Positions 19,101 to 27,156 of a stretch of 64,000 nucleotides of DNA are shown here, piece by piece. Location: positions 321,610 through 385,609 of the forward strand of contig NZ_JAIXCQ010000001.1 of the NCBI RefSeq assembly GCF_020297055.1, read 5' to 3'. This stretch comes from Isoptericola luteus. GTDB lineage: Bacteria > Actinomycetota > Actinomycetes > Actinomycetales > Cellulomonadaceae. Below the pieces are notes generated by a model, which saw only the letters and a list, made by a program, of their open reading frames with translations, ran no database searches and was not told the origin of the DNA. The position numbers and the translations under genes were made by a program. Each line of letters opens with the position of its first letter. Positions within the stretch are counted from its first letter, which is position 1.

Positions 19101-19651
19101 TCGTCGGAGAAGCGCCGCACGTACAGGTCGTCCGAGACCTCGCGGGCCAGGTCGGCGACGTCGGCCACGAACGTCGCGGCCGGGTCGACGTCGGCGGCGA
19201 TGCCGAGCGTGGCGAGCATCTGCTGGCAGAAGCCGTGCGTGGTGGTGATGGTCGCCGCGTCGAGCTGGGAGAGCGCGGCCGAGAGCCGAGCCCGACGGCG
19301 GTCCAGCTCGGCGTCGTCCACGTCCGCGAGCAGCGCCACCACCGGGTCGTCGCTGTCCGCCGGGTCGGGGCCGCGCAGCGCGCGCTCGGCGCTGACGAGA
19401 CGCTCGCGGACCCGGTCGCGCAGCTCGGACGTCGCGGCGCGGCCGAACGTCACGAGCATGAGCTCGCGCAGCTCCGCGACGCCCTCCGCGACGTACCGGG
19501 TGGCCAGTGCGGCGATGGTGAACGTCTTGCCCGTGCCCGCGCTCGCCTCGAGCACGGTGGTGCCGGTGGGCAGCGGGCCGCAGACGTCGAAGACCGGGCG
19601 GTCGGCGTCGGCGGGGGGTCCGGCGGGGGTGCCGGTGGTCGGCGTCGTCAC
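16151..19651 (-). CDS. recB: Exodeoxyribonuclease V subunit beta (RecB helicase-nuclease)
   Basis: A 1166-residue UvrD-type 3'-5' helicase with a C-terminal nuclease. Walker A is EASAGTGKTFTIAAL at ~35-48, Walker B VDEFQDTDPVQW near 285, motif IV-VI region TVHASKGLEFGVVYVPF, and LLYVAMTRARHQ. The RecB nuclease motif YLVVDYKTNRLG lies near 1053. The length is close to E. coli RecB. The GTG start overlaps the recC stop (GTGA). Open frame continues upstream of the GTG but is antisense to recC and not homologous. Confidence 0.95.
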   Translation of the reverse strand: MTTPTTGTPAGPPADADRPVFDVCGPLPTGTTVLEASAGTGKTFTIAALATRYVAEGVAELRELMLVTFGRAATSELRDRVRERLVSAERALRGPDPADSDDPVVALLADVDDAELDRRRARLSAALSQLDAATITTTHGFCQQMLATLGIAADVDPAATFVADVADLAREVSDDLYVRRFSDEASPALTPTMAADLGRAAVSDHQALIEPAPRDGEPPATLGTLRRAVAAETRDETLRRKRAQHLMDYDDLLVMLRDALVDRVHGPTAAERVRSRYRVVMVDEFQDTDPVQWEILRTAFHAHRTLVLIGDPKQAIYAFRGADVVAYLDAQRDATDVATLGTSWRSDGPLLRALDTVLGGAALGDERIVVRPVSAAHPGSRFDGGPPLRLRQVGRRALGISPGETPPVGPPRQLVAQDVAADIAGRLGRDRLDEGGAWRPVEPRDVAVLTRTNAQAEAVRQALVDRGVPAVVSGLSSVFGTQSARDWLTLLAALEQPGAHGRAAALALTPFVGWGPEKLATTDDAAHDELADTVRRWSRLLDTRGVAALQETVTRDGLAERLLPTLSGERRLTDLRHVGEVLHLVAVTEGLGASALTAWLRRRIGEAGDDYDEERSRRLETDAAAVQVVTVHASKGLEFGVVYVPFAWDRFEQRQPEVLRFHAGDGQRILHVGGPGSFGYDAALERHRAEDRGEDLRLLYVAMTRARHQVVAHWAPSKANTAKAALTRVLLGERTLGGEPAPHASQQAMRDDAVRAALGALADRSDGTIVAEEVPADPPAERWRPAAQELPDLAVARQARVPDQTWRRASYTALTAAAHTPYGGGTTLAPAAPPATGAGGVGSEPEGAHLDDEPAGDGAAPLPVAPRGSAPERAPGADLPSPMSGLPAGTGFGTLVHEVLEYVDTAAPDLDAELLARCAAAATTRVPGTDPAELAAALGVVARTPLGPLAAGRTLADVTPADRLAELEFELPLAGGDGEVVTAGGDGGATLADVAELLGRYLADDDAFAGYPAALAELAAADLTARPLRGYLTGSIDVVLRVPGTDDAAPRYLVVDYKTNRLGVPDTPLTAHDYRPEATVDAMLHAHYPLQLVLYLVALHRYLRWRQPGYDPDTHLGGGLYLFVRGMCGPGTPTGPDGAPFGVVSWTPPSGLVPALSALLDRKDVP

Positions 19652-22600
19652 GACGTGCCCTTCTGCTCGTGCGCCAGCAGCGGGTCCCAGACCCGGCGGG
19701 CGAGCGCGCCCAGCCGGGTGGGCTCGTCGCCGAAGGTGCGGCGGTCGTCGTCGTCCGGCGTGCCGGCGATCGTGTCGAGCGCCACGCCCTCGCCCCAGCA
19801 CAGCAGGTGGTACGGGTCGGACTTCTCGAAGCCGCCGTTCCACGTGTACCGGGCCTCGCTCAGTGCCTGTGCGGGGTCGCCGGTGCCGCTCCCGCGGGAG
19901 ACGGCGTACGCGTGCGAGGCCTCGGGCGGCAGGGGCAGCGGGGCCCGCGCGGCGACGGCGCGCAGCGCGACCAGGTCGTCGAGCAGACGGCGCGCGTCGG
20001 CCGGCGACGGCGCGTCGATCTTGCTCCACGCCGCGCGCGGCCCGCGGGCCGGGGCCCGGCCGACGGTGACGGCGTGCCACGCCGGCAGGTCGTCGTCCGC
20101 TCCCGCGCGGCCGCCGGCCGGGTCCTGCTCCGACGCGGCCAGCGCCAGGACCTGCACCCACGCCCGCAGCCGGTGCTTGGGCCCCAGCCTCGAGTACTCG
20201 GCGCGGACCACGCGGCGGCCGTGGACGCCCGGCACGGTCCCGGTGACCAGCACGCCCGACGGCAGGGCGGCCGCGACGTCGACGACGCGGGCCTCGCCCA
20301 CGGAGACCGCCTGCTGCGCCGTCGCGCGCACGGGCTGGACCCGCTGGACGACGTCGCGCAGCGCGGCGAACCCGAGCTTGCGCGGCGGTGCCTGCCCGCG
20401 GCGCCACTCGGCCTGGAACGCGCGGTCGGGGTCCGTGCCGTCGAGCAGCGCGGCGAGGATCCGGTCGCCGGCCCCCCAGGCGGCCAGGGGCGCCATGGTC
20501 AGCGGGAGCCGGTCGGTGACCTCGTCGGACTCGCCGGTCAGGGTGACGCCGAGCGTGGTGCGCACGAACCAGCGCGCGGGGTGCTCGAGCAGCCGCACGA
20601 GCTCGTCGAGGTCCACCTCCGGCGCCCCGGCGGCGTCGCTGCCCTCGCCGCCGCTCCCGTGGCCCGCGGTGCCATGGCCCGTGCCGCCGCCGCCACGGAG
20701 GGAGACGTCGAGCGGTGCGGTGACCAGCAGCCCGGGCGTGGTGCGCTCCGCCCGTCCGGCGAGGGCGCCCCGGTGCGCTGCCGCGTCGAAGCTGAACGGC
20801 CCCGGCGTGCCCAGGCTGCCCGGGACGAAGTTGCGCTCCCCGACCACCTGCAGCGGGTGCCGCACGACGACCTGCTCCCGAGCCGGCCTGCCGTCCGCCG
20901 TGCGGCCGACCCGGTCGACGGCGTCCAGCAGCTCGGCGACCGGGACGGCCGGCGGCCGGACCGCGCCCGTGCGCTCGTCGGCCCCCGAGTGCAGCACGAC
21001 GAGGCGCTCGTGTGCCGCCGTCAGCGCGTCGAGGAAGATCTGCCGGTCCTCGCTGCGGCGGTCGCGCTCGCCCAGGCGGGCGTCGCGGGCCAGGAGGTCG
21101 TCGCCGTCCGGCGTGGCCGAGCGGGGGAACGCGCCGTCCTGCATGCCGAGCAGGCAGACCACCCGGTGCGGCACCGCGCGCATCGGCTCGAGCGAGCACA
21201 CGGTGAGCGCGCCGGTACGGAACCCCGCCCGGGTGGGCCGCCCGGCCAGGCGGTCCGCGAGCAGCGCGCGCACGTCCTCCAGGCGCAGCGACGCACCGGC
21301 CAGGGCGTCGCTCGCCGGCCCGTCGTCATGGACGCCGCCGGAGCCCGCCGCTCGCACGTCGCCCAGGACGCGGCGGGCCTGCACCGTCTGCCAGGCGTCG
21401 TCGGGGGCAGGGTCGGTCAGCCAGGTCACGGCGCGGTCCAGGACGTCGAGCCAGTGCGTCAGGGCGTGTGACCCGTCCAGGTCGGAGAGCAGCCGCGTGA
21501 GCCGCGCGACCAGCTCCGCGAACCGTCCCGCGACCTCGACGTCCGTGGAGCCGACGTCGTCCAGCGGGAGCGCGGGACCCACGTACCGCGAGTCCTCCTC
21601 CGCCATCGCGACGCCGAGCAGCACGCGGTCCAGCGCCGCGTCCCACGTGCCCTGGCGCACCCGCGGGTCGATGCCGAACCGGGCACGTCGCGCGCCGTCC
21701 TCGCCCCACCGCACGCCGACCTCGACCGCCCAGTCGCGCCAGCGGTCCAGGTCGTCGTCGGACAGCCGGAACCGGCGCCGCACGGGCTCGCTCGCGGCGA
21801 GGTCGAGCACCTCCGACGCGGTGACGCGGCCGTCGGCCAGCCGCAGGAGCGTGGCGAGCACGCCGAGCACGGGGTTGACGACGCCGGCCCCCCGGTCGGC
21901 GAGGCTCACGCGCAGGTGCTGGCCGGGGTGCACCGGGACGCCGTCGGGCGCGGCCCCGAAGGTCGCGGTGATCAGCGGCGCGAACGCCTCGACGTCGGGG
22001 CACAGGACGACGACGTCGCGCGGCTGGAGCGTCGGGTCCGCGGCGAACATCCCGGTGAGCACCTCGCGCAGCACCTCGACCTGGCGCGCACGCCCGTGGC
22101 AGGCGTGCACCTGGACGCTGCGGTCGGCGGGCTCGAGGTCGGTCGCGGGCAGGTCCGGGTCGTCCGTGCGCAGCGCCGTCTGCAGCCGCCCGAGCAGCGT
22201 GGCCGGGGGCGCCGGCGCCGCGTGGTGGACGACGACGACGTCGTCGTCCACGAGCCGCAGCTGCAGCTCGACGGCGTCGCGCGCGGTCGAGGCGAGCAGC
22301 GGGTGTCGGGCGAGCACCGGCAGGTCGTCGCGACGCGGGCCCCGCGGGGGCGCACCCGGCCCGGACCAGGCGGCGACCGCGTCCCACAGCGCGGGGGACG
22401 GGTGCGGCAGCCACAGGTGCACGTCGCGGTGGTGGGCGAGGGCGCGCAGCACGTCGAGCTGGTCCTGGGGCAGCCGCGTCGGGCCGAACACCGACAGCCG
22501 GGCGGGCAGGTCGACCGTGCCGGGGTCTCGCGTGATCGTCTCGACGGCGTCGGCGAGCACCTCCGCCGGACCGGGGGCGTCGACCCGCGCGCGGACCAGC

Positions 22601-23175
22601 CGCCACAGGGCGGGCTGCCAGGCGAGGTCGGCGGGCACGGCCGCCTCGGTACCGGGGTCGAGCCACCCGGTGAGGAGGGCCGGGCGCTGCTGCGCGTACG
22701 CGGCGAACAGCTCCGCGACGCGCTGGGCCAGGGCGACCCGGCGGGACCGGCGCACGCCGTCGTCCGCCTCGCCGACGTACCGCGCCAGCGGCGCCGCCCA
22801 CGGCTCGTCGAGCGACGCGTCGATCGTCTCGAGCACCGGCCACACGAGCCGCGAGCGCCGCCACGGGTCGTCGTCGCGATCGACGCCGGTCACCGCCGTC
22901 ACGGCGGCTGCGACCAGCCGCGACGGCGAGCCGAAGTCCACGTTGGCGCACACGCCGTCGCCGGCGCCGGGCTCCGCGGCGGTTCCCAGCCTGTGCGACA
23001 GCCGCTGCGCCAGCCATCGTTCGATCCCGCGCGTGGGCACGGCCACGACGTCCGGGGTGAACGGGTCGTCCGGCGGGTCGGCGAGCACGTCCGCGAGCGG
23101 GGCGACGAGCGCGTCCGCGCGCTCGGACCGGTGGATGTGCAGCACGTCGGCCAGGCTACGGGTCCCCGCCGACAT
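19648..23175 (-). CDS. recC: Exodeoxyribonuclease V subunit gamma (RecC)
   Basis: A 1175-residue protein, the inactive-helicase-like scaffold of RecBCD that splits the duplex and recognises the Chi-type sequence. It starts LADVLHIHRSERADAL, the conserved RecC N-terminus (MFxxHxSNxLExL-like). VPTRGIERWLAQRL and VCLLGMQDGAFPRS are further landmarks. The first gene of the recC-recB-recD chain, in which each gene overlaps the next by four bases. The ATG at 23175 follows GGTGAGGG. Divergent from the ABC transporter gene at 23348. Confidence 0.93.
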   Translation of the reverse strand: MSAGTRSLADVLHIHRSERADALVAPLADVLADPPDDPFTPDVVAVPTRGIERWLAQRLSHRLGTAAEPGAGDGVCANVDFGSPSRLVAAAVTAVTGVDRDDDPWRRSRLVWPVLETIDASLDEPWAAPLARYVGEADDGVRRSRRVALAQRVAELFAAYAQQRPALLTGWLDPGTEAAVPADLAWQPALWRLVRARVDAPGPAEVLADAVETITRDPGTVDLPARLSVFGPTRLPQDQLDVLRALAHHRDVHLWLPHPSPALWDAVAAWSGPGAPPRGPRRDDLPVLARHPLLASTARDAVELQLRLVDDDVVVVHHAAPAPPATLLGRLQTALRTDDPDLPATDLEPADRSVQVHACHGRARQVEVLREVLTGMFAADPTLQPRDVVVLCPDVEAFAPLITATFGAAPDGVPVHPGQHLRVSLADRGAGVVNPVLGVLATLLRLADGRVTASEVLDLAASEPVRRRFRLSDDDLDRWRDWAVEVGVRWGEDGARRARFGIDPRVRQGTWDAALDRVLLGVAMAEEDSRYVGPALPLDDVGSTDVEVAGRFAELVARLTRLLSDLDGSHALTHWLDVLDRAVTWLTDPAPDDAWQTVQARRVLGDVRAAGSGGVHDDGPASDALAGASLRLEDVRALLADRLAGRPTRAGFRTGALTVCSLEPMRAVPHRVVCLLGMQDGAFPRSATPDGDDLLARDARLGERDRRSEDRQIFLDALTAAHERLVVLHSGADERTGAVRPPAVPVAELLDAVDRVGRTADGRPAREQVVVRHPLQVVGERNFVPGSLGTPGPFSFDAAAHRGALAGRAERTTPGLLVTAPLDVSLRGGGGTGHGTAGHGSGGEGSDAAGAPEVDLDELVRLLEHPARWFVRTTLGVTLTGESDEVTDRLPLTMAPLAAWGAGDRILAALLDGTDPDRAFQAEWRRGQAPPRKLGFAALRDVVQRVQPVRATAQQAVSVGEARVVDVAAALPSGVLVTGTVPGVHGRRVVRAEYSRLGPKHRLRAWVQVLALAASEQDPAGGRAGADDDLPAWHAVTVGRAPARGPRAAWSKIDAPSPADARRLLDDLVALRAVAARAPLPLPPEASHAYAVSRGSGTGDPAQALSEARYTWNGGFEKSDPYHLLCWGEGVALDTIAGTPDDDDRRTFGDEPTRLGALARRVWDPLLAHEQKGTS

Positions 23176-23347
23176 CGGGCCCTCACCACAGGGGAACCGC
23201 AGGTTCGGCAGTACCCCGAGGGCGGGCCCGACCTCCGCCGCAGGTCGCAACGCAGGTTCCGTCCTGCGGCCCAAGACCCGCACCGGCTGGGACGGAGAGC
23301 CTGGTGGTGCGGCGCGGACCGGCGCCGCCGGACAGAGGAGGAGACGG

Positions 23348-24061
23348 ATGAGCGTCATCCGGATCGAAGGGCTGAAGAAGTCCTACGGACGTTTCGAGGC
23401 GGTGCACGACGTGACGTTCGCGGCCGGCGCCGGGCGCGTCGTGGGCCTGCTGGGACCGAACGGGGCGGGCAAGAGCACGACGCTGCACGTGCTGCTCGGC
23501 CTGGCGTCCGCGGACGCGGGGACGGCGACGATCGACGGCCGCCGGTACGCGGAGCTCGAGCACCCGTCGCGCGTCGTCGGCGCGATGCTCGACGCCGGCG
23601 GGCTGCACCCCGGCCGCACGGGCCGCGACCACCTGCGCGTCCTGGCCGCCGCGGGCGGGCTGCCGGCGCTGCGGGCCGAGGAGGTGCTGGACCTGGTCGG
23701 CCTGCGACCTGCCGCCCAGCGCCGGGTGCGCACCTACTCCCTGGGCATGAAGCAGCGGCTCGGCATCGCCGCCGCGCTGCTCGGCCGCCCCCAGGTGCTG
23801 GTGCTCGACGAGCCCGCCAACGGCCTCGACCCTGCCGGGATGCGCTGGTTGCGCGAGCTGCTGCGCTCGTTCGCGGCCGACGGCGGCACGGTGCTGCTGG
23901 CCAGTCACGTGCTCGCGGAGGTCACCCAGGTCGCGGACGACCTCGTCGTCGTCGGCCAGGGCCGCGTCGTCGCCGCGGGGACCCTGGACGACCTCGTCAC
24001 CGACCGTTCCCTCGAGGACGTGTACCTCGACCTCACCGCCACCACCGAAGGAGTGCGCTGA
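23348..24061 (+). CDS. ABC transporter ATP-binding protein
   Basis: A 237-residue ATPase of the ABC-2/drug-exporter (NatA/BcrA-like) type. Walker A is LLGPNGAGKSTTLHV near 35-49, signature YSLGMKQRLGIAAAL near 132-146 and Walker B VLVLDEPANGLDP near 151-163. GGAGGAG precedes the ATG. Its stop overlaps the permease ATG. The transported substrate is unknown, but the neighbouring sensor kinase and regulator suggest envelope-stress or antibiotic export. Confidence 0.93.
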   Translation: MSVIRIEGLKKSYGRFEAVHDVTFAAGAGRVVGLLGPNGAGKSTTLHVLLGLASADAGTATIDGRRYAELEHPSRVVGAMLDAGGLHPGRTGRDHLRVLAAAGGLPALRAEEVLDLVGLRPAAQRRVRTYSLGMKQRLGIAAALLGRPQVLVLDEPANGLDPAGMRWLRELLRSFAADGGTVLLASHVLAEVTQVADDLVVVGQGRVVAAGTLDDLVTDRSLEDVYLDLTATTEGVR

Positions 24062-24978
24062 TGTTCCGCGCCGAGCTGCTCAAGCTGCGGTCCACCCGGA
24101 CCCCCTGGATCATCGCGGCGGTCGCCGCCGCCGGCATGGTCCTCACCCAGGTCGTCACCCTCGTGCTGCCGCGCACCCTGGGGACCCTCGGGGGCCTCGG
24201 GGCCCTCGGCTCGGGCGACGGCGCCGGCCTCACCGTCGGCACGCCCATGACCCCCGCGGACACGGCGGAGCTCACCGCCGACCTCGGCGCGCTCACCGAC
24301 CTGGGCTCCGCCGACGCGCAGCGCGGGCTGCTGGACCTCCTGGGCAGCGGGGCGGGCGGCGCCGCGTCCTCCGGGATCACGGCGCTGTGCATGCTGCTGC
24401 TGGGCGTCCTCGCGGTGACGACCGACTTCCGCACCGGCGGGATGGTCCCCACCGCGCTCGTCGTCCCCGACCGGCTGCGGATCCTGGCGGGCAAGGCGGG
24501 TGCGACGGCGGTCGTGGCCGTCGTCACGGGCGGCGTCCTGGCGCTCCTGACCGCCGTGGGCCTGGTGGTCGCGGTCGCGACGACGCCGGACGCGTCCCTG
24601 GTGCTCGGCGCCGGCGAGGTGCTGGGAGTCTGGGGCCGTGGGCTGGCGGTGCTCGTCCTGCTCACCTGGCTCGGCCTGGCGGTCGGCACCCTGGTGCGCG
24701 GCCAGGTGGCGGCGATCGTGGTGGTCGCGTCGCTGGCGCTCGTGGAGCCGCTGGTGCAGACGATGGCGCTCGTCCTGTCCGGCGGGACGGCGTCCCTCAC
24801 GTCGTGGCTGCCGCTCACGCTCGGGTCCCTCGCCTCGACCGGGCAGGCAGGTGCCGCGCAGCTCTTCGGCGGCTCGGCGGCGATGGGCGCCGGGACGGCG
24901 CTCGCGGGCCTGCTGGCCTGGGCGGCCGTCCTGCTCGGGGTCGCGGCGGTCGTGTTCCGCCGCCGCGACCTCGCCTGA
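24061..24978 (+). CDS. ABC-2 type transporter permease
   Basis: A 305-residue membrane protein starting FRAELLKLRSTRTPWI, the cytoplasmic lead-in of ABC-2 permeases, followed by about six hydrophobic helices (for example ITALCMLLLGVLAVTTDF and AAIVVVASLALVEPLVQTMAL) and a C-terminal VFRRRDLA. The extracytoplasmic loop at residues ~40-95 is Gly/Leu-rich. It is coupled to the ATPase gene by a one-base overlap. Confidence 0.9.
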   Translation: MFRAELLKLRSTRTPWIIAAVAAAGMVLTQVVTLVLPRTLGTLGGLGALGSGDGAGLTVGTPMTPADTAELTADLGALTDLGSADAQRGLLDLLGSGAGGAASSGITALCMLLLGVLAVTTDFRTGGMVPTALVVPDRLRILAGKAGATAVVAVVTGGVLALLTAVGLVVAVATTPDASLVLGAGEVLGVWGRGLAVLVLLTWLGLAVGTLVRGQVAAIVVVASLALVEPLVQTMALVLSGGTASLTSWLPLTLGSLASTGQAGAAQLFGGSAAMGAGTALAGLLAWAAVLLGVAAVVFRRRDLA

Positions 24979-25044
24979 CGATGCGCCTGAGGATGCGCCT
25001 GACGATGCGCCTGACGATGCGCCCGGCGATGCTCCCGACGGCGC
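24973..25044 (+). repeat. Six tandem 12-bp units spanning the permease stop codon
   Basis: GCCTGACGATGC is repeated at 24973, 24985 (one change), 24997, 25009, 25021 (two changes) and 25033 (degenerate). The first unit contains the permease TGA, so the gene end itself has been amplified. Each unit also carries an ATG in a second frame. Confidence 0.85.
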
Positions 25045-25085
25045 GGGCCGGACGGTACCGTCGGACGGACCGCGACCAGCCATGA
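24981..25085 (+). CDS. Possible 34-residue leader peptide made by the repeat
   Basis: An open frame begins at an ATG inside the first repeat unit, reads MRLRMRLTMRLTMRP at the start, and ends with a TGA that overlaps the ATG of the sensor kinase gene (ATGA at 25082-25085). If translated it would couple kinase translation to the permease. There is no obvious ribosome site apart from the upstream permease stop, so it may be an accident of the repeat. Confidence 0.25.
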   Translation: MRLRMRLTMRLTMRPAMLPTARAGRYRRTDRDQP

Positions 25086-26470
25086 CGGGGGGACCTGTGC
25101 TCGAGGTGCTGCACCGCCGGCTCGACGCCGCCGGGATCCGGACGACGACGGCGCGCGACGCCCTGCTCGCCGCCGTCGTCGCGGTGGGGAGCCTGCTGCT
25201 CTTCTGGGCCGTCATGCGGGCCGTCCTGACGGACCTCGGCGCCGCGATCGGCGTCGACGTCTCGGCGGACCACATGACCACAGGGCAGTACGTCGGCGCC
25301 GGCGCCGTGATCGTGGCGCAGGCGTCGGCGCTCACCCTGCGGCGTCGGGCGCCGCTGCTGTGCCTCGGGCTCACCCTCGTGGGCCAGCTGGGGCTGGTGC
25401 TCCTGCTGCCGCCGTTCGTCAACTTCCAGGCGCCGGCGGGGGTCGTCGCGGCGTACACGCTCGGGGCGTACGCCCCCCGGCGCACGGCGATCTGGAGCGC
25501 GGGCGGGACGGCGGTGGTCCAGGTGCTGCTCGGCCTGGTCCTCGCCGGCCCGGACACGTCCCTGGGGTTCTCGGTCGGTGCGCAGCTGTCCAGCGGGCTG
25601 GTCTCCGCCCTCCTGACGTACCTGGGGGCGGTGCTCGTCGGGGCGTACGTCGGCACGCGCCGCGAGCTTCTGGCAGGGCTGCGCGAGCAGGTGCTGCAGG
25701 CCGAGCGGGAGCAGGAGGCCCTCGCCGCGCAGGCCGTGCTCGAGGAGCGCGGCCGCATGGCCCGGGAGCTGCACGACGTCGCGGCGCACCACCTCTCGGG
25801 CATCGTCCTGCAGGCGTCGGCCGCCGAGCGGCTCGTCGACCGCGACCCCGACCGGGCCAAGGAGTCGATGCGCTGGATCCGGGCGCAGGGGCGCGAGACG
25901 CTCGACAACCTGCGGCTCGTCGTCGGGATCCTGCGCGACGCCACCGCGCCCGACGACGGAGTCCCCGCCACGCCGCAGCCGACGCTCGACGACGTCCCCG
26001 AGCTGGTCGAGCTGGCCCGCAGCGCGGGGGCGACGGTGCGGGAGACCTCGCGGGGTGAGCCCGTCGACCTGCCGCCGACGGTGCAGCTCACCGTGTACCG
26101 CGTGCTGCAGGAGGCGCTGTCCAACGCCCGACGGCACGCCCCCGGGCGCACCGTCGAGATCGACACCGAGCACGGTGCCCGCGCGCTGGTGGTGACGGTG
26201 CACAACGGCGGTCCGACGACGACGACCGTGCCGTCGGCCGCGGCCGCCCGTCCCGGGCACGGGCTGATCGGGATGCGCGAGCGCGCCGAGTTCGTGGGCG
26301 GCACCCTGGACGCCGGCCCGGCGCCCGGTGGCGGCTGGCGCGTGCGGCTGACGGTGCCCCGCACCGCGTCCGCACCTGCGCCGTCGCGCCCTGCGCCGGC
26401 GCCCGCGCCGTCGCGTTCTGCGTCCGCGTCTGCGCCCGTGCCCGGTGAGGCCGCGGAGGGGGCCCGATGA
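25082..26470 (+). CDS. Sensor histidine kinase, NarL-type (HisKA_3)
   Basis: A 462-residue membrane kinase. About five to six hydrophobic segments occupy residues 20-185, then a coiled-coil stretch (REQVLQAEREQEALAAQA) leads to the phosphoacceptor region MARELHDVAAHHLSG near 226-240 (His of ELHD). The ATPase domain has QEALSNARRHAPG near 343 and GHGLIGMRERAEFVGG near 391. The last ~35 residues are a Pro/Ala/Ser repeat tail encoded by slippage-prone sequence. ATG at 25082 is assumed; GTG at 25097 directly behind GGGGGGA is an alternative. It phosphorylates the regulator encoded next. Confidence 0.9.
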   Translation: MTGGPVLEVLHRRLDAAGIRTTTARDALLAAVVAVGSLLLFWAVMRAVLTDLGAAIGVDVSADHMTTGQYVGAGAVIVAQASALTLRRRAPLLCLGLTLVGQLGLVLLLPPFVNFQAPAGVVAAYTLGAYAPRRTAIWSAGGTAVVQVLLGLVLAGPDTSLGFSVGAQLSSGLVSALLTYLGAVLVGAYVGTRRELLAGLREQVLQAEREQEALAAQAVLEERGRMARELHDVAAHHLSGIVLQASAAERLVDRDPDRAKESMRWIRAQGRETLDNLRLVVGILRDATAPDDGVPATPQPTLDDVPELVELARSAGATVRETSRGEPVDLPPTVQLTVYRVLQEALSNARRHAPGRTVEIDTEHGARALVVTVHNGGPTTTTVPSAAAARPGHGLIGMRERAEFVGGTLDAGPAPGGGWRVRLTVPRTASAPAPSRPAPAPAPSRSASASAPVPGEAAEGAR

Positions 26471-27126
26471 CCCGCGTGGTGCTGGTGGACGACCAGGCGA
26501 TGGTCCGCGCCGGGATCGCCGTCATCCTGGAGAGCGAAGGGCTGCAGGTGGTGGGCGAGGCGTCGAGCGGCACGGACGCGGTGCGCGTCGTGCGGCGCGT
26601 GCGGCCGGACGTCGTCTGCATGGACGTGCGGATGCCCGGCGGCGACGGCATCGCCGCGACGCGGGAGCTCGCCGGGCCTGGGGTGGAGGACCCGGTGCCG
26701 GTCCTCGTGGTGAGCACCTTCGACCTGGACGACGACGTCTTCGGGGCGCTCGAGGCGGGCGCGTCGGGGTTCCTGCTCAAGGACGCGGAGCCGGAGGTGC
26801 TCGTGGACGCCGTGCGCCGTGTGGCGGCGGGCGACGGGCTGGTCGACCAGTCCCTCACCCGGCGGGTCATCGACGAGTTCGCGCGGCGCCGCGGCCCGGT
26901 CGCGCCCGACGCCACGGCGGAGGGGCTGCTCACGGCGCGGGAGCGGGAGATCGTGGCACTCCTGAGCCGTGGATCGTCGAACGCCGAGATCGCCGCGGCG
27001 CTGTTCCTGGAGCCGAGCACGGTGAAGTCGCACCTGAGCCGCATCATGACGAAGACGGGCGCGCGCGACCGGGTGCAGCTCGTCGTGTGGGCCTACGACT
27101 CCGGGCTGGCCGTGCCCGGCGCCTGA
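26467..27126 (+). CDS. LuxR/NarL-family response regulator
   Basis: A 219-residue regulator. The receiver domain has the acidic pocket VLVDDQ near residue 8 and the phosphoacceptor Asp in VVCMDVRMPGGDG near 54, with the conserved Lys in LLKDAE near 105. A LuxR-type helix-turn-helix at ~155-210 reads LTAREREIVALLSRGSSNAEI and STVKSHLSRI. The start overlaps the kinase stop (ATGA). It probably controls the upstream ABC transporter, as in related kinase-regulator-ABC sets. Confidence 0.93.
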   Translation: MTRVVLVDDQAMVRAGIAVILESEGLQVVGEASSGTDAVRVVRRVRPDVVCMDVRMPGGDGIAATRELAGPGVEDPVPVLVVSTFDLDDDVFGALEAGASGFLLKDAEPEVLVDAVRRVAAGDGLVDQSLTRRVIDEFARRRGPVAPDATAEGLLTAREREIVALLSRGSSNAEIAAALFLEPSTVKSHLSRIMTKTGARDRVQLVVWAYDSGLAVPGA

Positions 27127-27156
27127 CCGGTCCGACGGTCCGTGGGGCGCTCGCGG

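Noticed and set aside
19652-21199. Upstream extension of recB
   Set aside because: The frame stays open for 516 codons above the GTG at 19651, but that part is antisense-like Arg/Ala-rich sequence overlapping recC; the RecB homology starts at the GTG.
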